NCBI RefSeq assembly: GCF_022539505.1 | Contig: NC_061514.1 | Location: 36,175,769-36,239,768 of the forward strand | Direction of reading: 5' to 3' | DNA: 64,000 nt | Source of the DNA: Lolium rigidum | Lineage: Eukaryota; Streptophyta; Magnoliopsida; Poales; Poaceae | Shown here: piece by piece, positions 21,415 to 31,900 of the stretch | Layout of the letters: each line of letters opens with the position of its first letter | How positions within the stretch are numbered: position 1 is the stretch's first letter | Notes under the pieces: model-generated | The model's database searches: none | Told to the model about the DNA's origin: nothing | The model's input: the letters and a program-made list of their open reading frames with translations, nothing else | Program-made: the position numbers and the translations under genes

Positions 21415-23989
21415 GATATACACTTTCTGCGTCTAGCTGAAAGGCGTTAAAGAAAAGCGCTTATGGGAGACAACCCATGTTTTTACTACAGTATTTTTGT
21501 TTTATATTTGAGTCTTGGAAGTTGTTTACTACTGTAGAAACCTCTGCTTATCTTAGTTTTGAGTTTTGTTGTGCCAAGTAAAGTCTTTGATAGTAAAGTG
21601 AATACTAGATTTGGATTACTGCGCAGAAACAGATTTCTTTGCTGTCACGAATCTGGGCCTAATTCTCTGTAGGTAACTCAGAAAATTAAGCCAATTTACG
21701 TGAGTGATCCTCAGATATGTACGCAACTTTCATTCAATTTGGGCATTTTCATTTGAGCAAGTCTGGTGCCTCAATAAAATCCATCTTTACGGACTGTTCT
21801 GTTTTGACAGATTCTGCCTTTTATTTCGCATTGCCTCTTTTGCTATGTTGGATGAATTTCTTTGATCCATTAATGTCCAGTAGCTTTATGCAATGTCCAG
21901 AAGTGTTAAGAATGATTGTGTCACCTCTGAACATGTTAATTTTTATTGTCCACTAACCCTCTAATGAGTTGTTTCGAGTTTGGTGTGGAGGAAGTTTTCA
22001 AGGATCAAGAGAGGAGTATGATACAATATGATCAAGGAGAGTGAAAGCTCTAAGCTTGGGGATGCCCCGGTGGTTCACCCCTGCATATTTCAAGAAGACT
22101 CAAGCGTCTAAGCTTGGGGATGCCCAAGGCATCCCCTTCTTCATCGACAACATTATCAGGTTCCTCCCCTAAAACTATATTTTTATTCCGCCACATCTTA
22201 TGTGCTTTGCTTGGAGCGTCGGTTTGTTTTTGTTTTTTTGTTTTGTTTGAATAAAATGGATCCTAGCATTCACTGTATGGGAGAGAGACACGCTCCGCTG
22301 TAGCATATGGACAAGTATGTCCTTAGGCTTTACTCATAGTATTCATGGCGAAGTTTCTTCTTCGTTAAATTATTATATGGTTGGAATTGGAAAATGCTAC
22401 ATGTAGTAATTCTAAAATGTCCTGGATAATTTGATACTTGGAAATTGTTGTGCTCATGTTTAAGCTCTTGCATCATATACTTTGCACCCATTAATGAAGA
22501 AACACATAGAGCTTGCTAATTTGGTTTGCATATTTGGTTTCTCTAGAGTCTAGATAATATCTAGTATTGAGTTTTGAACAACAAGGAAGACGGTGTAGAG
22601 TCTTATAATGTTTACAATATGTCTTTTATGTGAGTTTTTCTGCACCGTTCATCCTTGTGTTTGTTTCAAATAACCTTGCTAGCCTAAACCTTGTATCGAG
22701 AGGGAATACTTCTCATGCATCCAAAATCCTTGAGCCAACCACTATGCAATTTGTGTCCACCATACCTACCTACTACATGGTATTTCTCCGCCATTCCAAA
22801 GTAAATTGCTTGAGTGCTACCTTTAAAATTCCATCATTCGCCTTTGCAATATATAGCTCATGGGACAAATAGCTTAAAAACTATTGTGGTATTGAATATG
22901 TACTTATGCACTTTATCTCTTATTAAGTTGCTTGTTGTGCGATAACCATGTTTACGGGGACGCCATCAACTATTCTTTGTTGAATATCATGTGAGTTGCT
23001 ATGCATGTCCGTCTTGTCTCGAAGTAAGAGAGTCTACCACCTTAATGGTTGGAGCATGCATATTGTTAGAGAAGAACATTGGGCCGCTAACTAAAGCCAT
23101 GATTCATGGTGGAATTTTCAGTTTTGGACATATATCCTCAATCTCATATGAGAATAATAATTGTTGCCACATGCTTATGCATTTAAGAGGTGTCCATTAT
23201 CTGTTGTCCATGTTGTCCCGGTATGGATGTCTAAGTTGAGAATAATCAAAAGCGAGAAATCCAAAATGCGAGCTTTCTCCTTAGACCCTTGTACGAGCGG
23301 CATGGAGGTACCCCATTGTGACACTTGGTTAAAACATGTGTATTGCGATGATCCGGTAGTCCAAGCTAATTAGGACAAGGTGCGGGCACTATTAGTATAC
23401 TATGCATGAGGCTTGCAACTTGTAAGATATAATTTTCATAACTCATATGCTTTATTACTACCGTTGACAAAATTGTTTCATGTTTTCAAAATAAAAGCTC
23501 TAGCACAAATATAGCAATCGATGCTTTCCTCTTTGAAGGACCATTCTTTTTACTTTTATGTTGAGTCAGGCTCACCTATCTCTCTCCACCTCAAGAAGCA
23601 AACACTTGTGTGAACTGTGCATTGATTCCTACATACTTGCATATTGCACTTGTTATATTACTCTATGTTGACAATTATCCATGAGATATACATGTTACAA
23701 GTTGAAAGCAACCGCTGAAACTTAATCTTCCTTTGTGTTGCTTCAATACCTTTACTTTGATTTATTGCTTTATGAGTTAACTCTTATGCAAGACTTATTG
23801 ATGCTTGTCTTGAAGTACTATTCATGAAAAGTCTTTGCTTTATGATTCACTTGTTTACTCATGTCATTACCATTGTTTTGATCGCTGCATTCATTACATA
23901 TGTTTACAAATAGTATGATCAAGGTTATGATGGCATGTCACTTCAGAAATTATCTTTGTTATCGCTTTACCTGCTCGGGACGAGCAGAA
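21415..23989 (+). other. Conserved noncoding 3' region of element C
   Basis: It starts just after the stop with CTAGCTGAAAGGCG...AAAGCGCTTATGGGAGACA and runs to the polypurine tract. Only short conserved frames occur. The same stretch is present in A (partly), D and E. The PPT-like motif CTAAGCTTGGGGATGC also occurs internally near 22053 and 22107. Confidence 0.8.
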
Positions 23990-23991
23990 CT

Positions 23992-24005
23992 AAGCTTGGG
24001 GATGC
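23992..24005 (+). other. Polypurine tract-like site before the 3' LTR of element C
   Basis: AAGCTTGGGGATGC abuts the 3' LTR. The identical arrangement is found before the LTRs of A (1917-1930) and D (complement, 41119-41132). Confidence 0.7.
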
Positions 24006-25607
24006 TGATACGCCTCCGACGTATCGATAATTTCTTATGTTCCATGCCACATTATTGATGATATCTACATGTTTTATGCACACTTTATGTCATATTCGTG
24101 CATTTTCTGGAACTAACCTATTAACAAGATGCCGAAGAGCCGCTTGTCTGTTTTCTCGCTGTTTTTGGTTTCGAAATCCTAGTAACGAAATATTCTCGAA
24201 TTGGACGAAATCAACGCCCGGGGTCCTATTTTGCCACGAAGCTTCCAGAAGACCGAAGAGGAGTCGAAGTGGGGCCACGAGGCGCCGCCACACTAGGGCG
24301 GCGCGGCCCGGGCTCCCGGCCGCGCCGACCTGTGGTGTGGGGCCCTCGTGTGGCCCCCGCGTTGCCCTTCCGCCTACTTAAAGCCTCCGTCGCGAAACCC
24401 CCAGCACCGAGAGCCACGATACGGAAAACCTCACCGAGACGCCGCCGCCGCCAATCCCATCTCGGGGGATTCTCGGAGATCTCCTCCGGCACCCTGCCGA
24501 GAGGGGATTCATCTCCCGGAGGACTCTTCACCGCCATGGTCGCCTCCGGAGTGATGAGTGAGTAGTTCACCCCTGGACTATGGGTCCATAGCAGTAGCTA
24601 GATGGTTGTCTTCTCCTCATTGTGCTTCATTGTCGGATCTTGTGAGCTGCCTAACATGATCAAGATCATCTATCCGTAATGCTATATGTTGTGTTTGTCT
24701 GGGATCCGATGGATAGAGAATACTATGTTATGTTAATTATCAAGTTATTACCTATGTGTTGTTTATGATCTTGCATGCTCTCCGTTATTAGTAGAGGCTC
24801 TGGCCAAGTTTTTGCTCTTAACTCCAAGAGGGAGTATTTATGCTCGATAGTGGGTTCATGCCTCCATTGAATCTGGGATAGTGACAGAAAGTTCTAAGGT
24901 TGTGGATGTGTTGTTGCCACTAGGGATAAAACATTGATGCTATGTCTAAGGATGTAGTTGTTGATTACATTACGCACCATACTTAATGCAATTTTCTCGT
25001 TGTTTTGCAACTTAATACCGGAACGGGTTCGGATGATAACCCGAAGGTGGACTTTTTAGGCATAGATGCATGCTGGATGGCGGTCTATGTACTTTGTCGT
25101 AATGCCCAATTAAATCTCACTATATTTATCATGACATGTATGTGCATTGTTATGCCCTCTCTATTTGTCAATTGCCCAACCGTAATTTGTTCACCCAACA
25201 TGCTTTTATCTTATGGGAGAGACACCTCTAGTGAACCGTGGACCCCGGTCCATTCTTTTATACCGAAATACAAATCTCGCTGCAATAGTTGTTTTATCGT
25301 TTTCTTGCAAACAATCATCTTCCACACAATACGGTTAATCCTTTGTTACAAAGCAAGTCCAGTGAGATTGACAACCTCACCTGCTTCGTTGGGGCAAAGT
25401 ACTTTGGTTGTGTTGTGCAGGTTCCACGTTGGCGCCGGAATCTCCGGTGTTGCGCCGCACTACATCCCGCCGCCATCAACCTTCAACGTGCTTCTTGACT
25501 CCTACTGGTTCGATTAAACCTTGGTTTCTAACTGAGGGAAACTTGCCGCTGTGCGCATCACACCTTCCTCTTGGGGTTCCCAACGGACGTGTCAACTACA
25601 CGCATCA
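24006..25607 (+). repeat. 3' LTR of element C
   Basis: It is 1602 bp and collinear with the 5' LTR, with scattered substitutions and small indels (for example CGCCTCC for CGTCTCC at its start). It ends ACTACACGCATCA and is followed by the target duplication GAAGT. Confidence 0.92.
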
Positions 25608-25612
25608 GAAGT

Positions 25613-26380
25613 ACAAAAAAAAGTTTCTCAAAACCTATCAACATGGGATCTAGTTTTGAAGATCTCGATGCGAGGATCTCAAAAGTGAAAAGAGTTCGTA
25701 GATTAAATTTACGGTTCTCAAGATATTTCATTTTAAAAATAAATCTAGAAAATAAAGGGAAAAACTGACACAACTCACTCAGCCCACATGTGTCATTCTC
25801 TCTCCTTTCTCATCCCACCTTCCTTCCCCTTGCGATATTTGGCAAGCAGGGAGACCACTTCCCACAAAAATCCTAGCACCACAGCGTGCCACGTGTCGCA
25901 TGCGGAGAGAGTTTTGAACATTCGTGAAAGTTGGTATTTTTCTAGAGATTTCGGCAAAATTAAACATGATGGGTCCTTTGTGCATGAAAATATATTCGCT
26001 GCATGTCATGCACTTTTTCATCGGAGCGGTCCAGCGAGGGATGCAAAATTTTAAAAATTAGGTGAGGAGCTCAGTTTTGAATTAATGAAACCATCAACGG
26101 TCAAAAATTAAACAAGGCTACCCAGCCACCTTCAATGCCAGACAACACAACAAAACTCATGTCACTGGCCGAACGATACAAGGGAACACCCTGAACATTT
26201 TGAAGAGCTTGAAGAATTGTTAGTATCTTTTAGATTTTATTTTGTAATCGTTGGAGTCAGCTTGTGTATCTCTATCATGTACTATTTGTTACTATAAATA
26301 TATGTGGTATTGATTGTTGAAAAAATAGGGAACACCTTGAACATCTTACAACTCGACACTACAAGGAGGCACCCAAGGAA
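25613..26380. other. No recognisable gene
   Basis: AT-rich DNA with a CACGTG G-box near 25891. A GGGAACACC(C/T)TGAACAT motif is repeated near 26179 and 26328. No family was recognised. Confidence 0.4.
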
Positions 26381-27794
26381 TTTGCAAGGTGAAGACTACA
26401 ACGCTCCGGCACCAAGACAACAAGGAGAGAAGGAACAACGAGGCACTTCCATGGAGCAGAATGGAGATTGTGATTGAGGACGACACCCTAGACTGCAAGC
26501 ACAAAACAATTCATGTTCCCACGCTGAAGAGGCCCCCTATCCTCTTGCCTTGGCTCGAAGGCGTCAAACCATTGGACATGAGAGCAGCACACCCGAGAGA
26601 TGGAGAGGTGTTGGCATCGATCTCCGGGAAAACCCCAAACCATGACCTCCTAGGCACAGGAACACACGACACTGGCAAAACCACTACTGCCTTTAGACAA
26701 CCCGAGAGGAGCAAGAAAGACACCAGGACCAATTGCACATGCCAAAGCACCCACCTTCAACCCCCTCACCTTGAACCACCCTCCCTAGCCGATGTCACCA
26801 AAGAGGACACGACGTGCATCACGTCGATGTCGCCCAATCCGCGGGATTTTGGGCTTAAACCCGAGAGCTCAGACGGGTGTAAACATGGGACCTTAGCCGC
26901 GCCTCCAGGAGGGGAGAACAGCGCCGGAAGGAGTCAGCATCGTTGGACCGGGCAAGCTGACCTAGGGTTTCCCCTGATCCTGAGCATACCACCAACACCC
27001 ACCGCATTACAAACCTGGGAGCAACCGTCGCCTTTAGCCGAAATCGTTGGAGGAGAGAGAGCCGAAAGGGGAGACACGCACCAGATTTGATGGGGAGGAA
27101 GACCTCCAAGCCGTAGCCGCCACCTGACACAGTCACACACCCTGAGAGGTCAAGGCTGATTTCCAGAGACACCTGCGACGATGCATGCCGTAAGCACGCT
27201 GTCACCTCGCCCGAAGGGCCGCCACCCGGATCCATGGACATCGACTACTATAGCCGAGCGTCGACAAGTCCAAGCTGGAGAGGAGGACGGGGGAGGAGGG
27301 ACGCCCATCCGTTAGAGGTGGAGGCCATGCCCCCCACACGTCAACCTGCCTCCATGCCACCGCGCGAGGGGGCCCACGAGCAGATCCTCGCCCCCATCAC
27401 CGGCAAAGCGAGCTTCACCGTCAGCAGCCTCAGGGGACGACAAGGGAAGGAAGGGGTGGGGGCGATGACAACGGTCGGGGCGGGGCTAGGATTTTGCCCG
27501 CCCCCTTCCCCACCTCCCCCGTCGCCCGGAAGAGACAAAGCGAGGGGTTACGCGGTTTCCGTTTCACTTTAATCAATTTTTCAGGGATGCAACTTTCGCT
27601 GCATCGGATGGCGCCACCGATCGATCTAGAGCCACGGAGCTACCAGGTGGTGGCGATGATTGGTAAGTTCCTAGAAAATTGTGATAAACTTAGAGAACCA
27701 GCCGTCATGATTGGGAAGGTTAGTTCTCATCAAAACGTTAAAAAAAAAGTCAAAACAAACCTTAAACTTTTAGATGAAGCTAAATCGAATAGGG
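26381..27794. other. GC-rich unrecognised segment, probably repeat-derived
   Basis: A 233-codon plus-strand frame (26389-27090) and overlapping minus-strand frames exist, but neither shows a recognisable domain, and the composition (proline, arginine, threonine) fits translated GC-rich noncoding DNA. A TAGGGTTT/TTTTGCCCGCCCC style resembles 5' regions of grass LINEs, but I cannot prove this. Confidence 0.35.
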
Positions 27795-27943
27795 TGTTAA
27801 AATACGTGTACACATAGGAGTTAGATAAAGACTAGGATTAGGGATGTGATTTAAGTCTACCTCCCTTTCGTGTACTTCTATATACCCTTGAGGACCACCA
27901 CAATAAATATAAAATAAATTACATAGATTTATCTAATATCACA
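27795..27943 (+). repeat. Short LTR-like sequence, left copy
   Basis: It runs from TGTTAAAATA to TAATATCACA and is followed immediately by TGTCATCAGAGC, which resembles the initiator-tRNA-Met primer site of Copia elements (TGGTATCAGAGC). The middle CGTGTACTTCTATATACCCTT block parallels CGTGTATCTCTATATATTTTC in the right copy at 29958-30108. Confidence 0.5.
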
Positions 27944-27955
27944 TGTCATCAGAGC
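27944..27955 (+). other. Copia-type primer binding site candidate
   Basis: TGTCATCAGAGC differs from the canonical TGGTATCAGAGC at two positions and abuts the left LTR-like copy. Confidence 0.5.
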
Positions 27956-28364
27956 ATTAGTATTACGATGCCGATCCTAGGTTTCTACTATACTTCGACA
28001 TTGCGCGCCGCCCTCGAGGAGATCAATGCTTTCTCCCCGGGGGCGCGACTCCCGGTCTTGATAAAGATCAGATCAATTCTTTACATTAGATCTTAGATTA
28101 ATTTCGAATTTCTCAATTTCTATAGATTAGAACATTAAAACTTAACACTTATATTATTAAAGCCTAGTGGCTAGGGCCTTGACAAATGTCTGTAGGGCGA
28201 TCTAGGGTTCACCTCCTCAACCACCGATCTACTGGTGGGGAGTCTTGCCCCTTCCTAGCTTACATTCCCTAGAGACCTCGGGTTCCGAGTCGTTTACCTA
28301 GGTTCTCTCCGTGAAGCCTTGGCCCTAAGCCACACTAGGGTTCTGGGTTTTCTGGATCGTGATA

Positions 28365-29493
28365 ATGATGGCGAGTCTGGCAACGAGTTCTACGAATAAA
28401 GAGGAAGGCTCTGGATCAAGTAAGGCAGAAACATTGGACGAGGTGTTGCAGAGACTTGGTATGGAGGAAGATGAGCTCGACGATCTGGGCTTTGAAGACG
28501 AAGAAACATCACCAAAACTAGGTATAAAGTGCATTTCCCAAGCTAAAGTTCAGACTACTAATTTCTTCAGCCCTCAGACCGTTGAGCAACATATGAAAAT
28601 TACGTGGAGACGAGAAAAAGAGTCTGATTTCAATCACTTGGAAGGGAATCTGTTTCCTGTTCAATGTTTTTATTTGGGAGACTGGCTGAAAGTGGCAGAG
28701 GGCGGTCCATGGTTGTTCTGCCAGAACGTGGTGTGTACCGAAGAGTATGACGGTCTTGCAGACCCGGACTGGTGGATCTGGAGTCCTTTGCAACATGGAT
28801 TCAAATCATGAACTACATGTTGGATACAAAAACACTGCGTTGATCAACAACCTCGCCGAGAAGAAGGTTGGGAAGGTCCTATCGGTGGAGACTAATGTTC
28901 AGGGAATGGGCAATTTTTGTTTGAGTTAAAGTGAGGCTACATGTGTCAAAACCCTTAGCGCGTGTTGTGATGATTTCCAGAGCGAAACTACGTGAGTTCT
29001 ACAAAGTGCAGTATGAGAAAATGCCTAAGTTTTGTGGTGCACGCGGTTTGCTGAGCCATACACATCTGGAATGTGGAACATGTGAATTTTAAGAAGACAA
29101 ACTCAAGTGGGGCGACTTTCTAAAGCCAAATTGGTCTACCTAGCGTGGTCGCAATTCTAGTGGTAATTGAAGTGGAGGACATGGTGGATGTGCAAGTCGT
29201 TCTACTAGTGGCAATGAATGGGCAAGGAGAGGAAGGGGAGCCGATCATCGTGGCCGTGGTAGGAATACCATGCCCAGTTGGAGGCATAATGCCCTAGCAT
29301 ATGTTGACGGTACTATTAGGGTAGAGGACCCACTCGATTATACCGGATCAAGTCCGATTAAGAAACTAGATGCGGTGATGGAGGATGATGATTCTACGGA
29401 TTCGAGAGCAAAGCGTGGACTTCTATGGACCAATAGAGTGACGAACATGCAGCCGATAATGTACCCGAGTCTCCCTAGCAGCGGCGGTTGTTG
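28365..29493 (+). pseudogene. LINE ORF1 (DUF4283 plus zinc knuckle), decayed
   Basis: The frame opens MMASLATSSTNKEEGSGS. It shows the acidic LGMEEDELDDLGFEDEE segment, then a DUF4283-like core (TTNFFSPQTVEQHMKITW, NLFPVQCFYLGDWLKVAEGG, PWLFCQNVVCTEEYDGLADPD). A frameshift near 28780 breaks it; GYKNTALINNLAEKKVGKVL, EKMPKFCGARG, HTHLECG and a TIRVEDPLDYTGSSPIKKLD tail follow in other frames. In the CCHC-type knuckle the second Cys seems replaced by Arg (CGAR). In LINEs ORF1 is the RNA-binding chaperone. Multiple frameshifts and stops make it a pseudogene. Confidence 0.75.
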
Positions 29494-29629
29494 ATGGGCA
29501 GGTGTTAACTGAAATTGCTGAGAATGTGGAAAATGAAAAAGATAAAACGGAGGGTTCAAAGAAGGATGGAGCTGTCTCCCCATCACTCAGATTGGCGGGC
29601 TTTTTCGAGGAGCCTAACCGGCGGCAATT

Positions 29630-29957
29630 GGGATATTAGGCGTCAACTGCCAGGGCGTTGGTAACGTGGTGTGCGCTTCAAGTTGTTTTGAGGCGTTGTA
29701 AACCCAAGATAGTGTTCTTGTCAGAGACACACCTTGATACTTTTTCGGCATGGAGTTTGCGAAGGAGACTTCAAATGGATTGTAAAATTACCAACCAAAG
29801 CAATGGAAGAAGTGGTGGAGTGATGACGTTATGGAAAAAGGAGATCAAAGGGGAGCACATTTATTCAACTCCCAAATATATTGATGTAGGCATCGTGGAG
29901 AGCACTCAAAAAGTATGGAAACTAACTAGAATCAATGGTGAACCTCGATGGGAGGAA
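29630..29957 (+). pseudogene. LINE ORF2 endonuclease (APE-type) N-terminal fragment
   Basis: LGVNCQGVGN at 29632 is followed, after a frameshift, by CKPKIVFLSETHLD (the Glu of SETHLD is the expected metal-binding residue), WSLRRRLQMDC and GRSGGVMTLWKKEI. It stops abruptly at EPRWEE, where the right LTR-like sequence begins. Only about 110 residues of the ~230-residue endonuclease remain, and no reverse transcriptase follows. Confidence 0.75.
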
Positions 29958-30108
29958 TGTTAGAATAGTTTACGGCACAGAGATAGACTAGATTCATCTA
30001 CTTACACTCGAAGTATCTTTTCTCCGTGTATCTCTATATATTTTCCTTTGAGGGTCATCATAAATTCATAATACAACAAAAATTAGAGGGATCAATAATT
30101 TCTATATA
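29958..30108 (+). repeat. Short LTR-like sequence, right copy
   Basis: It begins TGTTAGAATAG after purine-rich GATGGGAGGAA (PPT-like). It contains CGTGTATCTCTATATATTT, GAGGGTCATCATAAAT and AATACAACAAAAATTA, alignable with divergence to the left copy. The right end is uncertain. Confidence 0.45.
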
Positions 30109-30116
30109 AAGAGAAG

Positions 30117-30398
30117 CAACCTGGGGTTGGGTGGTTAGAAGGGTTAGTTCAAACCTCAGGTTTTAATATCTGTGTGTGTCATAAAGGCGGAACATTTTTT
30201 CAGTGGGGAGGTGACATTTCCGTCGACAGCGAGACGTATGTGGTGACTTCATTAATTTTAAGATTCGATCCATCAACTCTGTCTTCTGGAGGTGATCATA
30301 GGGGTAGAATATGTGTATACGTTCGTAGAGGTAAGTATATACACGTGTATGTGAGTATCTGCGTTCGTACTGTGTTTTTTCAAAAAAAAAACTACAGA
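30117..30398 (+). mobile_element. tRNA-derived SINE
   Basis: The 5' part holds an A-box-like TGGGGTTGGGTGGTTAG and a B-box-like AGTTCAAACCTC. The body includes GTGGTGACTTCATTAATTTTAAG, CATAGGGGTAGAATATGTG and GTGAGTATCTGCGTTCG, and it ends with an A-rich tail near 30385-30393. A truncated relative lies at 17976-18120. No clear target duplication was found. Confidence 0.65.
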
Positions 30399-30506
30399 AA
30401 GTGTTGTGTGTTTCTGTATGCTGACAGCACGACAACCCTGACAAGGATGCACCTTAAGTAGGTTCTCTTGTAATAATGTCCAAATGTTCCAGGTCGAACG
30501 GAACAT

Positions 30507-31013
30507 CGTGTATGCGTGAAAGAGAATATGATGTCTAGAGAGTAGAGACTAGAAACTCGAAAAGTGTATTTGGCTCATGGACACCAGTGCTCCTGCTATT
30601 TAAAAAAATTCGAAAATCATACATATTTGTTTCAAAAAAAATATGAAAATAAATCTAGACATAAGAAATGACGTAACCTACAAACGTGTAAAATTTTAAT
30701 ATAAAATTCTTTATATTGTAGACTACATAAAAAAACAAAATATGTTGAAATTTGGAGCTTTGAAATATGCATGCTGAGATCCACATGTTTGTTATTTTTG
30801 TGTAGCCTAGAATTTTTTATATTTAAAATTAAAAATTTGCACGTTTATGGTACAATTTATTGGCTACACCATGATTTTTTTCTAATGTTTTTGAAACACA
30901 TAAATATGATTTTTATTTTTTCTAAAATAGCAGGAGCACCAAATCTCTGTCTCTAAAAACTGCATGTTTCGTGTATGCGTGAAAGAGAATATGATGTCTA
31001 GAGACTAGAAACT
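30507..31013. repeat. Direct ~50-bp duplication on both sides of a foldback MITE
   Basis: CGTGTATGCGTGAAAGAGAA and the following 14 bases occur identically at 30507-30540 and 30970-31003, each followed by (…)GACTAGAAACT. The first copy has an extra AGTAG. Confidence 0.8.
30587..30939. mobile_element. Foldback MITE with 15-bp perfect terminal inverted repeat
   Basis: The left end GTGCTCCTGCTATTT is the exact complement of the right end AAATAGCAGGAGCAC, and homology continues imperfectly inward, so the AT-rich 353-bp element can fold on itself. No coding sequence. A target duplication is not obvious, so the superfamily is undecided. Confidence 0.75.
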
Positions 31014-31220
31014 GCATGTTAAAAGTGCGCATCGTCCTCGTCTTTCACAAGCCTCTCTCTGACACTCCTTTTCGTTCCCGAGAAACAACTTAGTTACAAA
31101 CAGTTGATGAACTTATTGATCCTTCGGGGATTCTCACCGCTCGCCTGAACCAAACTAAGAAGAACATCGACACATCGATTATTCATGTGCGAGCGTTTAA
31201 TTAATCACAAAAGAATATTG

Positions 31221-31532
31221 CTAGAGCGACAATAACCAATCTACGTTCATTACACCATACGGATTGCCGCCGGTAAACTGTTCAGTGAAAAGAATAAAGC
31301 CAAGAGAGAAGAGTGAGATTCCCACGAGCATGAGCAGCATCGCCAAGGGGGGCCCGAGGAGGCCGAGGAGAGGAGGCAAACTATCCAAGCTGCCCACCTG
31401 CCCCACCAGCAGGTAGAGGGTGAAGCAAACGATCGTGGCACCCGCGGAGCCGAGAAGGAAGATCACCGCCCACCTGCTGCACTCTCGGGGCTCCGCCGTC
31501 GCCACCACCGCCTGCTGGACGTTGTTGGCCAT
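31221..31532 (-). CDS. Small two-helix membrane protein, hypothetical
   Basis: The ATG at 31532 gives 103 residues beginning MANNVQQAVVATAEPREC; an upstream in-frame ATG at 31802 would add 90 residues, but those resemble translated promoter DNA and overlap the duplicated segment, so the inner start is preferred. Two hydrophobic segments are evident: about residues 20-43 (WAVIFLLGSAG...LYLLVG) and 58-81 (GPPLAMLLMLVG...FILF). A short polar tail ends VMNVDWLLSL. There is no signal-peptide cleavage motif and no recognised domain. It is the only frame in the window that looks like a host gene (coherent hydrophobic pattern, GC-rich third positions, no TE motif). Function unknown; it could be a degraded copy of a longer membrane protein. 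Confidence 0.5.
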   Translation of the reverse strand: MANNVQQAVVATAEPRECSRWAVIFLLGSAGATIVCFTLYLLVGQVGSLDSLPPLLGLLGPPLAMLLMLVGISLFSLGFILFTEQFTGGNPYGVMNVDWLLSL

Positions 31533-31715
31533 CGATCGTATACGCGCGCGTCCGTCGACCAAGCTATAGCTAGCTTCGCGTCCCCTCAATTGGCCGATCG
31601 CTACATGCACGAATTTATATTTGTCTGTTTGTTGGGATATGTGGATGAATATATCGACCGGCGTGTCCGTCTCCAGTACGTACGATTCCTGAATCCAATC
31701 CAATCCAATACCACC

Positions 31716-31845
31716 ACCTAGCTTATCTCTCTCCCGTACATCCTGGTCTAGGCCCAACAAGTCCATTGAGCTCATGGGCTGTGCCGCTGTCACGTACGCC
31801 AACGAAATTAGATTAGGCGAGAACGGAGAAGAGCTAAATTAAAGG
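31716..31845 (+). repeat. Duplicated segment, paralogue of 17800-17966
   Basis: Shares CATCCTGGTCTAGGCCCAAC, TGTGCCGCTGTCACGTA and GAGCTAAATTAA with the other copy. It lies upstream of the small membrane protein gene, so the other copy may be a displaced piece of that upstream region. Confidence 0.8.
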
Positions 31846-31900
31846 GGAGTGCTGAGCTTCACCGGAGATCAAATCCCCCTATCCTCCTGGTAGACGGCCG

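Larger units (their letters stand above)
18882..25607 (+). mobile_element. Complete non-autonomous gypsy retrotransposon C
   Basis: The element has two ~1.6-kb LTRs (18882-20482 and 24006-25607), a 5-bp target duplication GAAGT (18877-18881 and 25608-25612), a primer site after the 5' LTR and a polypurine tract before the 3' LTR. Only a short coiled-coil gag-like frame is present; protease, RT, RNase H and integrase are absent. It is therefore a large retrotransposon derivative that depends on proteins from another element. About 2.6 kb between the stop of the coding frame and the 3' LTR is noncoding yet shared with elements A, D and E. Confidence 0.92.

Noticed and set aside
26389..27090. 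233-codon plus-strand frame
   Set aside because: No domain, low-complexity composition and competing minus-strand frames; not supported as a gene.
31221..31802. Longer 193-codon start for the membrane protein
   Set aside because: The extra 90 residues overlap the duplicated noncoding segment and look like translated upstream DNA.
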